From the NCBI GenBank assembly GCA_002297415.1, contig DBKZ01000042.1, positions 1 through 14,781 on the forward strand: a stretch of 14,781 nt of DNA, read 5' to 3'. The position numbers and the translations under genes are program-made. A model generated the notes under the pieces. That model did not search any database. It was given only the letters and a program-made list of their open reading frames with translations, and was not told the DNA's origin. Shown piece by piece: positions 1 to 7,098 of this stretch (the stretch's first letter is position 1; each line of letters opens with the position of its first letter). The DNA is from Ruminococcaceae bacterium UBA737. Its GTDB lineage: Bacteria; Bacillota; Clostridia; Oscillospirales; Acutalibacteraceae.

Positions 1-17
1 AAAGGCAGAATATAATT

Positions 18-596
18 ATGAATATCTGTGTTTACGGTGCATCCTCAAATACGATCGCCTACAGCTATATTGCCGCCGGCGAAGAATTCGGAAAAAAGCT
101 TGCCGAAAGCGGTCATTCTTTGATTTGCGGCGGCGGAGCTAACGGAATGATGGGTGCGTTTAATCGGGGAATTAAAGCTAAAACCGGAAAAATAATCGGT
201 GTTGTCCCCTCTTTTTTAAATGTTGACGGTATTCTTTTTGACGGCTGTACCGAAATGATATATACCGAAACCATGCGTGAGCGCAAGCAGGTTATGGAGC
301 AGAAGGCGGACGCATTTTTAATGACCCCCGGGGGAATAGGAACCTTTGACGAATTTTTTGAAATTTTAACCTTAAAGCAGTTAGGACGGCATAAAAAGCC
401 TATAGCGATTTTTAATGTTAACGGTTATTTTGACAGTATAATCAAAATGTTTGATAAGGCTGTTAAAGAAAATTTCGTTCCCGAAAAAAATTTATCGCTT
501 TTCTTTGTTTCGGACAATCCTCAAAAGATTACCGAATATTTTGAAAATTATGTACCCGATGATTTTTCTCCGGAATTTCTAAAGAACATTAAATAA
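18..596 (+). CDS. LOG-family (lysine decarboxylase-like) phosphoribohydrolase
   Basis: A 192-residue protein with a Rossmann-type fold. The LOG family hydrolyses nucleoside 5'-monophosphates to the free base and ribose 5-phosphate (cytokinin activation in plants; role in most bacteria uncertain) and is cytosolic. Visible motifs are GGGANGMMG at residues 38-46, MRERK at 86-90 and the signature PGGIGTFDEFFE at 104-115, whose glycines and glutamate form the nucleotide-binding and catalytic site. Length is normal for the family. An AAAGG stretch lies 12 nt before the ATG. It is the only plus-strand gene at the left and is more AT-rich than the mobile-element genes that follow, so it is probably host flanking DNA. 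The reading frame is intact, so any insertion happened downstream of it. Many such genes are labelled 'TIGR00730 family Rossmann fold protein'. Confidence 0.93.
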   Translation: MNICVYGASSNTIAYSYIAAGEEFGKKLAESGHSLICGGGANGMMGAFNRGIKAKTGKIIGVVPSFLNVDGILFDGCTEMIYTETMRERKQVMEQKADAFLMTPGGIGTFDEFFEILTLKQLGRHKKPIAIFNVNGYFDSIIKMFDKAVKENFVPEKNLSLFFVSDNPQKITEYFENYVPDDFSPEFLKNIK

Positions 597-626
597 AAAA
601 CCAAGAGATGTAAAAAGCACTCCGGC

Positions 627-643
627 TTAGAGTCGTACTCTAA
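627..643. repeat. Short palindrome near the presumed element end
   Basis: TTAGAGT, CGT, ACTCTAA: perfect 7-bp arms around a 3-bp centre, in the 106-bp gap between the LOG gene and the recombinase gene. Because the recombinase gene usually sits next to one end of TnpX-type elements, this could be part of an attachment site or a protein-binding site. No second copy was found in the window, so this remains a guess. Confidence 0.35.
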
Positions 644-666
644 AGGACAGTTGCTATGTAGGATGC

Positions 667-690
667 GGTGTAGCCCGTGAGGGCTACACC
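667..690 (+). terminator. Perfect 10-bp hairpin between the LOG gene and the recombinase
   Basis: GGTGTAGCCC pairs with GGGCTACACC around a GTGA loop, followed on the plus strand by GTTTTCC. It lies about 70 nt after the LOG stop and 12 nt beyond the recombinase stop on the other strand. The short T-run on the plus side fits a terminator for the LOG gene. On the minus strand there is no T-run, though the stem could still protect the recombinase mRNA end. Confidence 0.6.
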
Positions 691-702
691 GTTTTCCTTG
701 TC

Positions 703-2385
703 TCAAGCGGTTTTCAGCGGCTTTTCACGCATTTTTTCCATTGCGGTAATCAGTTCTTTTTCAGTAGGAACATTGATGATCCCAACCGCCGTAAAGAAAA
801 TATCGATTGGTACGTGTTTAACGCCATTATCGTCTTTCACACTGTTATGCACATCAATCCTCTTTATTAAGGTATTTACGATTGTTGGCGTCAGTTCTTT
901 TAGGTCAGTGCATTGCCGTATCGTGTCAAGAAACACTTTTAGGTCAACTTTTTCTTGTTCGGCTTTTTTGACAGTCTGCTCGTCACTCTCTACGGTGGCA
1001 AGCAGTTCTTTTTGTTCGCTTTCGTAGTTTGCAGACATACGAAGAAAACGCTCATCCGATATTTTACCAAGTACATTATCCTCATAAATACGCTCAATCA
1101 GCATATCGAGCTCTTTAATCCGTGTCTTGCCTTTCTCGATATTCTGCCTCATATTTCGGATGCTTTTTTCTCTGCCGAGCGTATTTTGCTCTGCAAAGAG
1201 ATAAAGAAACACCGGTTCAAATTCTTGAACATACTTAGCAACCTTCCGTATCGTATCAAGCACCAATTTTTTCAGCACCGAATCACGGATAAAATGAATG
1301 GTGCAGGAACCGCGATTTTCTTTGTACTGCGAACATCTGTAAAACTCCTGTCCGTCTTTAATGCTTTTTGAAGCACAGTAATACAGTTTAGAACCGCAAT
1401 CAGCACAATAGAGAAGCCCCGAAAACATACTCGTTTTTCCCGTCGCTGTATTTCTGCGGCGGTGCTTTCTGAGTTCCTGTACTCTTTCAAAGGTGTCATC
1501 ATCAATAATTGCCTCTTGTGTGTTCGGGATGATCTGCCATTCTTCTTCGGGAATGTGCACTTTTTTCTTGACTTTGAAACTCACAAATGTGCTTTTGAAA
1601 TTGACGGTGCAACCTGTGTACTGACGATTTTCAAGAATATGTCTCACCGTTGTCTGATCCCATATATATGGATTTTGCGGTCTTGGGTTAGAGGCTTTTA
1701 TGCCTTTTCTGTAATAATGCTCCGTTGGGCATATGATTTGTTCATCTTCTAATCGGCGTGCAATTTTCATCGGTCCGAGTCCTGCAAGACACAGTTCAAA
1801 GATATAACGGACAATCTTTGCTGCCGGCTCATCAACGATCCATTGCTTTGGATTGTTGGAAGATTTCATATACCCAAAAGGAACTGCGGCAGATACACGC
1901 TCTCCGTTATCAGCTTTGGATTTCCAAACTGCCTTTATCTTTTTACTCGTTTGCTCAGCATACCACTCATTGAAAATATTGTAGAACGGCATCATTTCAA
2001 GTCCTGTGCCTGTTGAGGTGTTTACATTCTCTTGAATAGCGATAAAGGTTATTCCAAGAGAAGGGTACACAACCTGTGTCAGTCTGCCCATTTCAATTGT
2101 TTCTCTACCGAAACGGGATAAGTCCTTTACGATAATAGTACCGATTTCGCCGTTCTCTGCCATTCTCTGCATACGCTGAAAATCAGGTCGGTCGAAAGTA
2201 GTACCTGAGATACCGTCATCTACAAAAAATTCGGGGTGAAGGTATCCGTGCTCTTTGGCATATTGAGAGAGGATCGCCTTCTGATTGGATATACTGTTGC
2301 TCTCGCCGTCACGCCCATCATCTTGGGATAAACGGCAGTATAATGCTGTGATTTTAATAGTATTCTCGGCTTGTTTCTTTGCCAT
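703..2385 (-). CDS. Large serine recombinase, TnpX/TndX-like
   Basis: A 560-residue recombinase that would excise and integrate the surrounding element using a serine nucleophile. The N-terminal resolvase domain carries YCRLS (R18, S20 the expected nucleophile), the VDDGISGTTFDRPDF block at 55-69 and DLSRFGR at 88-94. A recombinase domain follows, then a zinc ribbon with C327, C330, C351 and C361, and a charged coiled-coil stretch around 425-500, the usual order for large serine recombinases. The ATG at 2385 is chosen over an upstream in-frame start because an AGGAG box lies 8 nt before it and because the added N-terminus would run through the promoter dyad. With the TnpW, ParB-like and relaxase genes upstream it matches the Tn4451-type set, in which TnpX acts on element ends with GA target dinucleotides. 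Confidence 0.93.
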   Translation of the reverse strand: MAKKQAENTIKITALYCRLSQDDGRDGESNSISNQKAILSQYAKEHGYLHPEFFVDDGISGTTFDRPDFQRMQRMAENGEIGTIIVKDLSRFGRETIEMGRLTQVVYPSLGITFIAIQENVNTSTGTGLEMMPFYNIFNEWYAEQTSKKIKAVWKSKADNGERVSAAVPFGYMKSSNNPKQWIVDEPAAKIVRYIFELCLAGLGPMKIARRLEDEQIICPTEHYYRKGIKASNPRPQNPYIWDQTTVRHILENRQYTGCTVNFKSTFVSFKVKKKVHIPEEEWQIIPNTQEAIIDDDTFERVQELRKHRRRNTATGKTSMFSGLLYCADCGSKLYYCASKSIKDGQEFYRCSQYKENRGSCTIHFIRDSVLKKLVLDTIRKVAKYVQEFEPVFLYLFAEQNTLGREKSIRNMRQNIEKGKTRIKELDMLIERIYEDNVLGKISDERFLRMSANYESEQKELLATVESDEQTVKKAEQEKVDLKVFLDTIRQCTDLKELTPTIVNTLIKRIDVHNSVKDDNGVKHVPIDIFFTAVGIINVPTEKELITAMEKMREKPLKTA

Positions 2386-2407
2386 AATAAACTCCTTTCT
2401 GTATAAG

Positions 2408-2463
2408 CCGAGCATTGCATATTGGGCGTAGCCATTATACAATGCTCGGTACACTTATTTCAA
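2408..2463 (-). promoter_or_regulatory. Recombinase promoter with a dyad bracketing the -10
   Basis: Read on the minus strand: TTGAAA (2463-2458), an 18-bp spacer, TATAAT (2439-2434), with a start expected near 2427, 42 nt before the recombinase ATG. A perfect 10-bp inverted repeat, CCGAGCATTG at 2408-2417 and CAATGCTCGG at 2440-2449, places one arm in the spacer and the other just past the start site. A protein bound to both arms would cover the -10. The -35 overlaps the TnpW stop codon, so the recombinase can be transcribed separately from the genes upstream. The repeat could alternatively act as an RNA hairpin. Confidence 0.72.
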
Positions 2464-2730
2464 TTTTGCGGATAAAATCAAATTCTTGAATTGCTGTAAT
2501 ATCGTTTCTTTGCCATCAAGACTAAAATGAGCAGTTACATCGTAAACGGTCTTTCCAATTTTATTTGATACACAAATCTTTTGTGGAATAGGCATAATTG
2601 GTAACGGTGTAGCTCTAAGCGTTTTACTTTTCGGAATTACATATTCTCGCAAATCAATAGGGCGAGTTTCATCAACCCGCCCCATACCACGAATAGCTAC
2701 GCAGTCATTAAATTTAATTTTTTGTATCAT
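2455..2730 (-). CDS. TnpW-family small transposon protein
   Basis: A 91-residue protein whose C-terminal half (IGKTVYDVTAHFSLDGKET, about residues 57-75, then a short amphipathic helix) resembles the TnpW family seen beside TnpX-type recombinases. The biochemical function of TnpW is not established. The start has an AGGTGAG box just upstream, and that box lies within the end of the ParB-like gene, whose stop is 9 nt away, so the two are probably translated from one message. The N-terminal part, rich in prolines around 42-48, is not something I recognise. No signal peptide, membrane segment or metal-binding cysteine cluster is visible. Confidence 0.7.
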   Translation of the reverse strand: MIQKIKFNDCVAIRGMGRVDETRPIDLREYVIPKSKTLRATPLPIMPIPQKICVSNKIGKTVYDVTAHFSLDGKETILQQFKNLILSAKLK

Positions 2731-2739
2731 ATTCTCACC

Positions 2740-3606
2740 TTACCTTTCGTCCCGATTACGCTGACGGATTAAGAATTTACGGTAATGCTCGCAAGCCTTG
2801 ATAATAAAATCCTCAAGCTGTTTCGCATCAGCGTTCGGTGCGTATTTCCGTAGTTTTTCGGTTGGAATTTTAATGGTTTCCCTCTGATTTGCCTTTTCAC
2901 GGGCAAGTATTTCGCTAATATTATCAGCCGTGAGATTTCCATCCTGATACCTCTTTTTCATTTCGACGGCTTGCGCATAAGACGGTGTGCAATCATTCAT
3001 TTCGCATTCCTCCAAGACGGCGTATTGTTCTTCGTCGCCGAGATAGGACAAAGCCTCGCCGACCATAAGCGCAATTTTGCCCTCGTCCATCAGGTCAAGC
3101 AATTCGGGGATAAGGTAGGTTAAGCGGATATAGCGCCGTACAGTTTCACGACTTTCATTTAATGTTTCTCCAACTATATCCCCCGTGCGTAACTTCGCCA
3201 CAGATTGTGTCGAAGTTAAATCTGTCCGTTTGCCTTGATGGGACAGTGCCTCCATTTTCAGCTTATAGGCAAACGCCTTTTCTGATGGCAAAATATGCTC
3301 ACGGTGCAGATTGCTGTCCACTACCGCAATAGCAGCGGTATCCCGGTCAAGGGCATAAATTAAGGCAGGGATTTCGGTAATCCCTGCCTTTTGTGCGGCG
3401 TGTAAGCGGCGGTGACCGCTTATGACTTCATATTCATCTGTATTTTCAATAGGTCGGACGATTAACGGCGAAAGAATGCCTTGTGTCTGTATGCTTTCAA
3501 TCAGCATATTCATTTCATCATCGTCCTTGACCTTGAACGGGTGTCCGTCAAAGGGGCGCAATTTTTCTACCGGAATTGCCACCGGTTTTTTCATCGTATT
3601 TTTCAT
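2740..3606 (-). CDS. ParB/Spo0J-family partition-like protein
   Basis: A 288-residue ParB-like protein. The N-terminal nuclease-like/CTP-binding domain shows ISGHRRLHAAQKAG at 62-75 (family box GERRxRAA) and VDSNLHREHILPSEKAF at 96-112 (family box ENIQR). A helix-turn-helix follows at about 146-165. It lies 2 nt after the relaxase stop, with its ribosome binding site (GAGGT) inside the relaxase end, so it is part of the mob operon. No ParA partner is in the window. In Tn4451-type elements a ParB-like protein (TnpY) occupies a comparable place, so a role in element DNA binding rather than chromosome partition is plausible. A second in-frame ATG lies four codons in. Confidence 0.88.
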   Translation of the reverse strand: MKNTMKKPVAIPVEKLRPFDGHPFKVKDDDEMNMLIESIQTQGILSPLIVRPIENTDEYEVISGHRRLHAAQKAGITEIPALIYALDRDTAAIAVVDSNLHREHILPSEKAFAYKLKMEALSHQGKRTDLTSTQSVAKLRTGDIVGETLNESRETVRRYIRLTYLIPELLDLMDEGKIALMVGEALSYLGDEEQYAVLEECEMNDCTPSYAQAVEMKKRYQDGNLTADNISEILAREKANQRETIKIPTEKLRKYAPNADAKQLEDFIIKACEHYRKFLIRQRNRDER

Positions 3607-3608
3607 TT

Positions 3609-5045
3609 TTATCTACCTCTTTCTTTGTATCTTGCACGGGCTTTTTTCTCCAGCTCGTGCTCTTGTTTTAACAGCTCATACAGGTGCGGGGATTTCTCTA
3701 AAATTTTCTCCGCACGGCGCAGACGCTCCCTTACGGGTTTCATCTGCTTGGATACTGCCTTGCGGCGTTCCTTGTTTTCTGCCTGTTCCTCCGGCGACTT
3801 CGGGCGGCGTATGTGGTTGCTGATGTCACTGCGCTCACGCTCCAAGGCGGAAAGTTCTACCTTGGTTTGCTCAATATTCGCTTGCAGGTCGGCTGCCGTA
3901 TGGATGTCGTTCTCCTGCAAAAAGTGATAATCACCAATCAACTCTTTCAAATCCTTTTCCGCCGCCCGCAAATCCGGCGACAGCAGCATCACATCGGCAA
4001 GCTCGGCTACGATTTGGATTACCGTTATGACAAGATAAAACACCGTATCCACCAAAACGGTTGCAGTGTCATAACTGTGCTCAATGGAGAAATCCAACTT
4101 TCGCAGCTCGTCCTCCAGAGGGAATTTCTTCGGTTTATACGGCGGTCGGTATTCCAATGTGAACAGCCGATACCGATTTTCGGCGTTCTGCCGTAGCTGT
4201 TCGTTGACACGCTCCTTTGAGAAACCGATGCTGCTCAGCCGCACGGCACGCTCCCAATGCTTTGCCTTGACCGAAAAGCGCACAGGGTCAAGGGTATACC
4301 CGAGCGCATAAAGCTGATTCTCAAATTCTCTTGGGTTGGTCGCAAAGGACAGGCAGTATTCCACATCTTCCCGCAGATAGTCCCGGTGCGTTTTTTTGCC
4401 GGCCTTGTGCGCCCAATATTCCTTTTTCTTGCCCTTGGCGTAGAAATCGCTGTTTTCAAGGACGGATAGCCCGTGTTCCCGGCATATCTCATCGGAGATT
4501 TTACGCAGCTCCTTATGGTCGCCGATTTTGTTTTTGAACTTTGCGCCGTCCCTGAAGGACACGGGATTCACAACAAAGTGGCAATGGACATTGTCGGTGT
4601 TCAGGTGGACAGTAACGAGCACCTGATACCGGGGTCTCGCCTGCCGGCTCGGTCGGTGCTTCTGATTGCTGTTGCAATCAGAGGTCTCCACCGGAGACCC
4701 GCACCCCCACATCCTTCTTGCTGTCTCTTTCCCGATTTCAAATGCTTCTTCAGGTGTGACTTCACCGCTCTTAAAACTTTGTATTCCGTGATAAGCAACA
4801 ACCTTACCTTTCATACCGAATCGCCGCTGGACGGCGATCATCTCGGAATAGGCGTTCTGTGCCGAGCAGTTGATTCCGCCGACAAACATCTTGCGGTCGG
4901 TTTTGTCATCGTTCTCTGCGTAACGCAGGGCGGCATACAAATCCTCGTCCAGATATTCCGGGGCGGTGGTTTTGTCAGGATTGTCGGCATAGTCCAGCGT
5001 GGCTTTGAGATTTTTGAACACAGGCCAAAAGCCTGTTACAGCCAC
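3609..5045 (-). CDS. MOBP-type relaxase (mobilization protein)
   Basis: A 478-residue relaxase expected to nick oriT and lead the strand during mobilization. Motif III is clear: HLNTDNVHCHFVVN at 147-160, with H154 and H156 likely metal ligands. The N-terminus has YADNPDKT (19-26), repeated as YAENDDKT (42-49); Y19 is the better candidate nucleophile. A strongly hydrophobic segment at about 328-355 precedes a basic coiled-coil tail. The GTG at 5045 is the only usable start because an in-frame TGA lies just upstream; it overlaps the MobC stop by 10 nt, so translation is probably coupled. Odd: between MWG (112-114) and RYQ (139-141), adjacent in relatives as I remember them, sit about 25 extra residues encoded by hairpin-rich DNA (see repeat at 4661-4699). 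It is comparable to TnpZ of Tn4451 but equivalence is not proven. Confidence 0.9.
   Translation of the reverse strand: MAVTGFWPVFKNLKATLDYADNPDKTTAPEYLDEDLYAALRYAENDDKTDRKMFVGGINCSAQNAYSEMIAVQRRFGMKGKVVAYHGIQSFKSGEVTPEEAFEIGKETARRMWGCGSPVETSDCNSNQKHRPSRQARPRYQVLVTVHLNTDNVHCHFVVNPVSFRDGAKFKNKIGDHKELRKISDEICREHGLSVLENSDFYAKGKKKEYWAHKAGKKTHRDYLREDVEYCLSFATNPREFENQLYALGYTLDPVRFSVKAKHWERAVRLSSIGFSKERVNEQLRQNAENRYRLFTLEYRPPYKPKKFPLEDELRKLDFSIEHSYDTATVLVDTVFYLVITVIQIVAELADVMLLSPDLRAAEKDLKELIGDYHFLQENDIHTAADLQANIEQTKVELSALERERSDISNHIRRPKSPEEQAENKERRKAVSKQMKPVRERLRRAEKILEKSPHLYELLKQEHELEKKARARYKERGR
4661..4699. repeat. Two adjacent perfect hairpins inside the relaxase gene
   Basis: TCTGATTGC/GCAATCAGA around TGTT (4661-4682), immediately followed by GGTCTCC/GGAGACC around ACC (4683-4699). 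They lie in the roughly 75-nt, frame-preserving segment (about 4629-4703) that interrupts the conserved core of the relaxase ahead of motif III. Adjacent perfect palindromes in an in-frame insertion look like a small palindromic mobile element. Confidence 0.6.
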
Positions 5046-5446
5046 GTCGCATCACGCTCCTTTTCCTCGCTTTCGCCGCAAGCGGCAAAAGGCTCGTTTT
5101 TATGCGGATGCTCCTTCTCCCCACAAAGCAACTTGCTTTGTGGGGACCCCGATTGGCACCCCTTTCCCGGCAGCAGAAACTCTGCCGTGATTTGTTTCAG
5201 CACCATACAAATTTCTTTGTCCAGTTCCGGCGAACCGGTTTTATTCGCAAGCTCGCCCAATTTTTCAAGGCAAGCAAAAAGAGCGTCAGGCGGAACAGCT
5301 CTCGGCTCATACCCCAACGCTCTTTGCTTGATATATTCGGTTGTACTCAGCCCGCACTTGCGAGCTTTTGCTTGAATTTTTTCTTTCTCTCTCGCTGTTA
5401 CACGGAGTTCAATCCGTGCTGACAATTTCCTTTTGTTTTCATTCAT
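5036..5446 (-). CDS. MobC-like mobilization accessory protein
   Basis: A 136-residue protein whose N-terminal 60 residues (IELRVTAREKEKIQAKARK, then GLSTTEYIKQRALG) fit the ribbon-helix-helix fold of MobC/relaxosome proteins, which bind near oriT and help the relaxase open the DNA. Residues 55-95 resemble the helical middle of MobC proteins (LFACLEKLGELANKTGS). The last 45 residues are unlike MobC: they are rich in G, S, K, E and C, and are encoded by DNA containing a perfect 27-nt palindrome. The stop overlaps the relaxase start by 10 nt. An AAGAAGG box precedes the ATG. No good promoter was found between this gene and the terminator upstream, so its transcription start is unclear. Confidence 0.82.
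   Translation of the reverse strand: MNENKRKLSARIELRVTAREKEKIQAKARKCGLSTTEYIKQRALGYEPRAVPPDALFACLEKLGELANKTGSPELDKEICMVLKQITAEFLLPGKGCQSGSPQSKLLCGEKEHPHKNEPFAACGESEEKERDATWL
5119..5145. repeat. 27-nt palindrome in the 3' part of mobC, possible oriT element
   Basis: CCCCACAAAGCAA and TTGCTTTGTGGGG, 13-bp perfect arms around one C, followed on the plus strand by ACCCCGATTGGCACCCC. A long perfect inverted repeat next to a GC-rich stretch, within a mob operon and 75 nt from the relaxase start, is the kind of layout seen at oriT sites, but the nick sequence is not recognised. It is also coding. Confidence 0.45.
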
Positions 5447-5482
5447 ATAAATGCCTTCTTTCTTATTTTTGGGTGCAAAAAA

Positions 5483-5506
5483 GCCGATGAGAAATTTCCC
5501 ATCGGC
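5483..5506 (-). terminator. Intrinsic terminator after the nucleotidyltransferase gene
   Basis: GCCGATG (5483-5489) pairs with CATCGGC (5500-5506). On the minus strand the stem is followed at once by TTTTTT (plus strand AAAAAA, 5477-5482). It lies 30 nt beyond the stop of the AbiEii-like gene and closes that two-gene operon, separating it from mobC. Confidence 0.85.
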
Positions 5507-5536
5507 TCATTGCGGTTATTTGATTTTTAACTGATA

Positions 5537-6271
5537 TTATCTCTCAAATTCACGATCTTTTTCTTTTGGGAGAATATCCTTGACATATGCTTTTACGCTA
5601 CGATATACTTCATCAAACGGAGGCTTGTCCACATTCCCGGAAAAGCGAAACTTTTCATAAGAGTGCTGTAAATCTTCCGGTCTGTGTAAAAATCCGTTGA
5701 AGGAATCCAAGTTTCTACCGCTGGCTTTCAGAGTTTCAAGAACCTCCGCTTTATTAAATGCAAAGACCTTTGAGATATAATAAAGATCAACCACATCCTT
5801 TATTCTGCGAAACACCTTATCCGTGGAGATTGCCGAGATTTTATCGGCAATCATCTGAGATGGCGCAACACCGCAAAAATGAATTCCGTTGACCTCATAA
5901 ATCTTTGTCTTTGAAGCGGGTCTGTTTACATCAACATCCATAGTAAAAAGCACATCGCCGGTAGCAGTATCGGACAATTCAAATCCCGCCGAACGCCCCT
6001 CACCGTACATTCGGTAAAGGCTTACATTCAAGTCAATACCGCAATTCAGAAGTGCTTTTTGCAGAGATTCTACCATTTGCTCTGCGCTCGGTGCGGCATC
6101 GGAATACCAGTTTGCATCAATATCTACGGTATGCCTTGTTTCTTCCGTGAATCCCGCCTCCAGCAAACAGGCTTTCAAAACCATTGAACCCTTAAAGCTC
6201 ATCGGTATTCCGCTGTCATAGATCGCTTTCATAACGGCATACATCAGTTTTTCTTCCGCTGAAATATTCAT
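5537..6271 (-). CDS. AbiEii/AbiGii-like nucleotidyltransferase (toxin-like)
   Basis: A 244-residue protein of the nucleotidyltransferase fold. FKGSMVLKA at 26-34 supplies the GS motif, TVDIDANW at 48-55 the DxD metal-binding pair (D50, D52), and MDVDVN at 111-116 a possible third acidic residue. The block ADKISAISTDKVFRRIKDVVDLYYI (about 142-166) matches the DK..A......R.KD..D. pattern of AbiEii proteins. Family members are toxins that modify tRNA or other nucleic acids in type IV-like toxin-antitoxin and phage-abortive systems; the substrate here is unknown. A GAGGTGA box precedes the start, and the gene begins 11 nt after the HTH gene stops, sharing its promoter and terminator. Confidence 0.8.
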   Translation of the reverse strand: MNISAEEKLMYAVMKAIYDSGIPMSFKGSMVLKACLLEAGFTEETRHTVDIDANWYSDAAPSAEQMVESLQKALLNCGIDLNVSLYRMYGEGRSAGFELSDTATGDVLFTMDVDVNRPASKTKIYEVNGIHFCGVAPSQMIADKISAISTDKVFRRIKDVVDLYYISKVFAFNKAEVLETLKASGRNLDSFNGFLHRPEDLQHSYEKFRFSGNVDKPPFDEVYRSVKAYVKDILPKEKDREFER

Positions 6272-6282
6272 ATATAATCACC

Positions 6283-6933
6283 TCAATTTTCGTAATAATC
6301 TCTGGCTTCATTCGCCAGTCTTTCAAACTGCACCTGATACTCGGGCGCAACAAAAATCCCGCTGAAGTTATCTCCGTTTGAAGAATAGTATCGGCTGACT
6401 GCTTCCGTGATACCCTGCATATCTAAAATAGCTTCATTTGCAAGTGCGTCAGAAAGTGTTCTGTTGAAATTCGTATAGGCAAGCCCGTTTCGCTTTTCGA
6501 CATAATAAGGGCTGATTTGATTTCCGAGAACAACCACCCCGTTAAACCGTGTGACAGCATCGCTTCCGTATACCCAAACAAGATACTCATCGCTGCGCCC
6601 GCCGAAGCTGCCCTGACACATAAGCGCCTCATCCAAAGCAAATACAATCGGCTCACCAATGCTATCCCGAACGGCTCTGAGCCAAGCTGTTGCTCCAATA
6701 AAATCGCTGCGTCTGGGCAGGTCTTGCTTTTGCGGATCATACTTCGGCAAAGTTACCGTCTTTCTGTTGATTAAGTCTTCTTCAACCCGATGTTCTAATA
6801 GGCTGACGATATATTCAGGCGGCTTGCGTGTGCCGGTTTCCCAGTTTTGAACGGTGCGAAAGGGAATATTATATCTTGCAGCGAATTCGCTTTGGGTGTT
6901 TCCCAGCCGCTTTCTCATTTCACGAATATCCAT
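6283..6933 (-). CDS. HTH protein paired with the AbiEii-like gene (antitoxin candidate)
   Basis: A 216-residue protein with an Xre-type helix-turn-helix at about residues 4-45 (RKRLGNTQSEFAARYNIPFR, then TVQNWETGTRKPP) and an unrecognised C-terminal domain of about 150 residues. The ATG at 6933 is preferred over an upstream in-frame start: it has a GAGGTGA box and sits just after a consensus promoter. Its place directly before the nucleotidyltransferase suggests an antitoxin and autorepressor, as in AbiE systems. However, the DNA-binding region and the C-terminal domain do not look like classic AbiEi (winged helix plus COG5340), so the pairing rests on gene order. It could also be a general regulator. 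Confidence 0.68.
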   Translation of the reverse strand: MDIREMRKRLGNTQSEFAARYNIPFRTVQNWETGTRKPPEYIVSLLEHRVEEDLINRKTVTLPKYDPQKQDLPRRSDFIGATAWLRAVRDSIGEPIVFALDEALMCQGSFGGRSDEYLVWVYGSDAVTRFNGVVVLGNQISPYYVEKRNGLAYTNFNRTLSDALANEAILDMQGITEAVSRYYSSNGDNFSGIFVAPEYQVQFERLANEARDYYEN

Positions 6934-6951
6934 AAAAATCACCTCGACTAT

Positions 6952-6980
6952 ATAATACACCCAATGAGTGCATTTGTCAA
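6952..6980 (-). promoter_or_regulatory. Consensus promoter of the HTH/nucleotidyltransferase operon
   Basis: On the minus strand: TTGACA (6980-6975), 17-bp spacer, TATTAT (6957-6952), about 19 nt before the HTH start codon. Within the spacer AATG...CATT (6963-6974) forms a short dyad that could be an operator for the HTH protein. Confidence 0.85.
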
Positions 6981-7028
6981 TAGTATCTCCAAAAGCGTTT
7001 CGATATGCGTTGCCTTGCGACCGGGGTA

Positions 7029-7098
7029 TTAGGGGCTTGCCCCTAAAGAGCAAGCGGCGAACAGCCGCTTTGAGGGGGAACTTGCCGTACAAGTTCCC
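7029..7098. repeat. Cluster of three consecutive perfect hairpins
   Basis: TTAGGGGC/GCCCCTAA around TT (7029-7046); AAGCGGC/GCCGCTT around GAACA (7052-7070); GGGAACTTG/CAAGTTCCC around CCGTA (7076-7098). None has a T-run, so they do not look like intrinsic terminators. Confidence 0.7.

Noticed and set aside
2386..2454. Longer N-terminus for the serine recombinase
   Set aside because: The in-frame extension runs through the promoter and dyad and lacks a ribosome binding site; the ATG at 2385 has a good one.
4473..5375. 300-codon open frame on the plus strand
   Set aside because: Lies entirely antisense to the relaxase and mobC genes, no ribosome binding site, low-complexity composition with many cysteines and serines. 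It is a shadow of the GC-rich opposite strand.
7029..7098. CRISPR-like repeat array
   Set aside because: The three hairpins have unrelated sequences and no spacer pattern, so this is not an array. No direct-repeat array was seen anywhere in the window.
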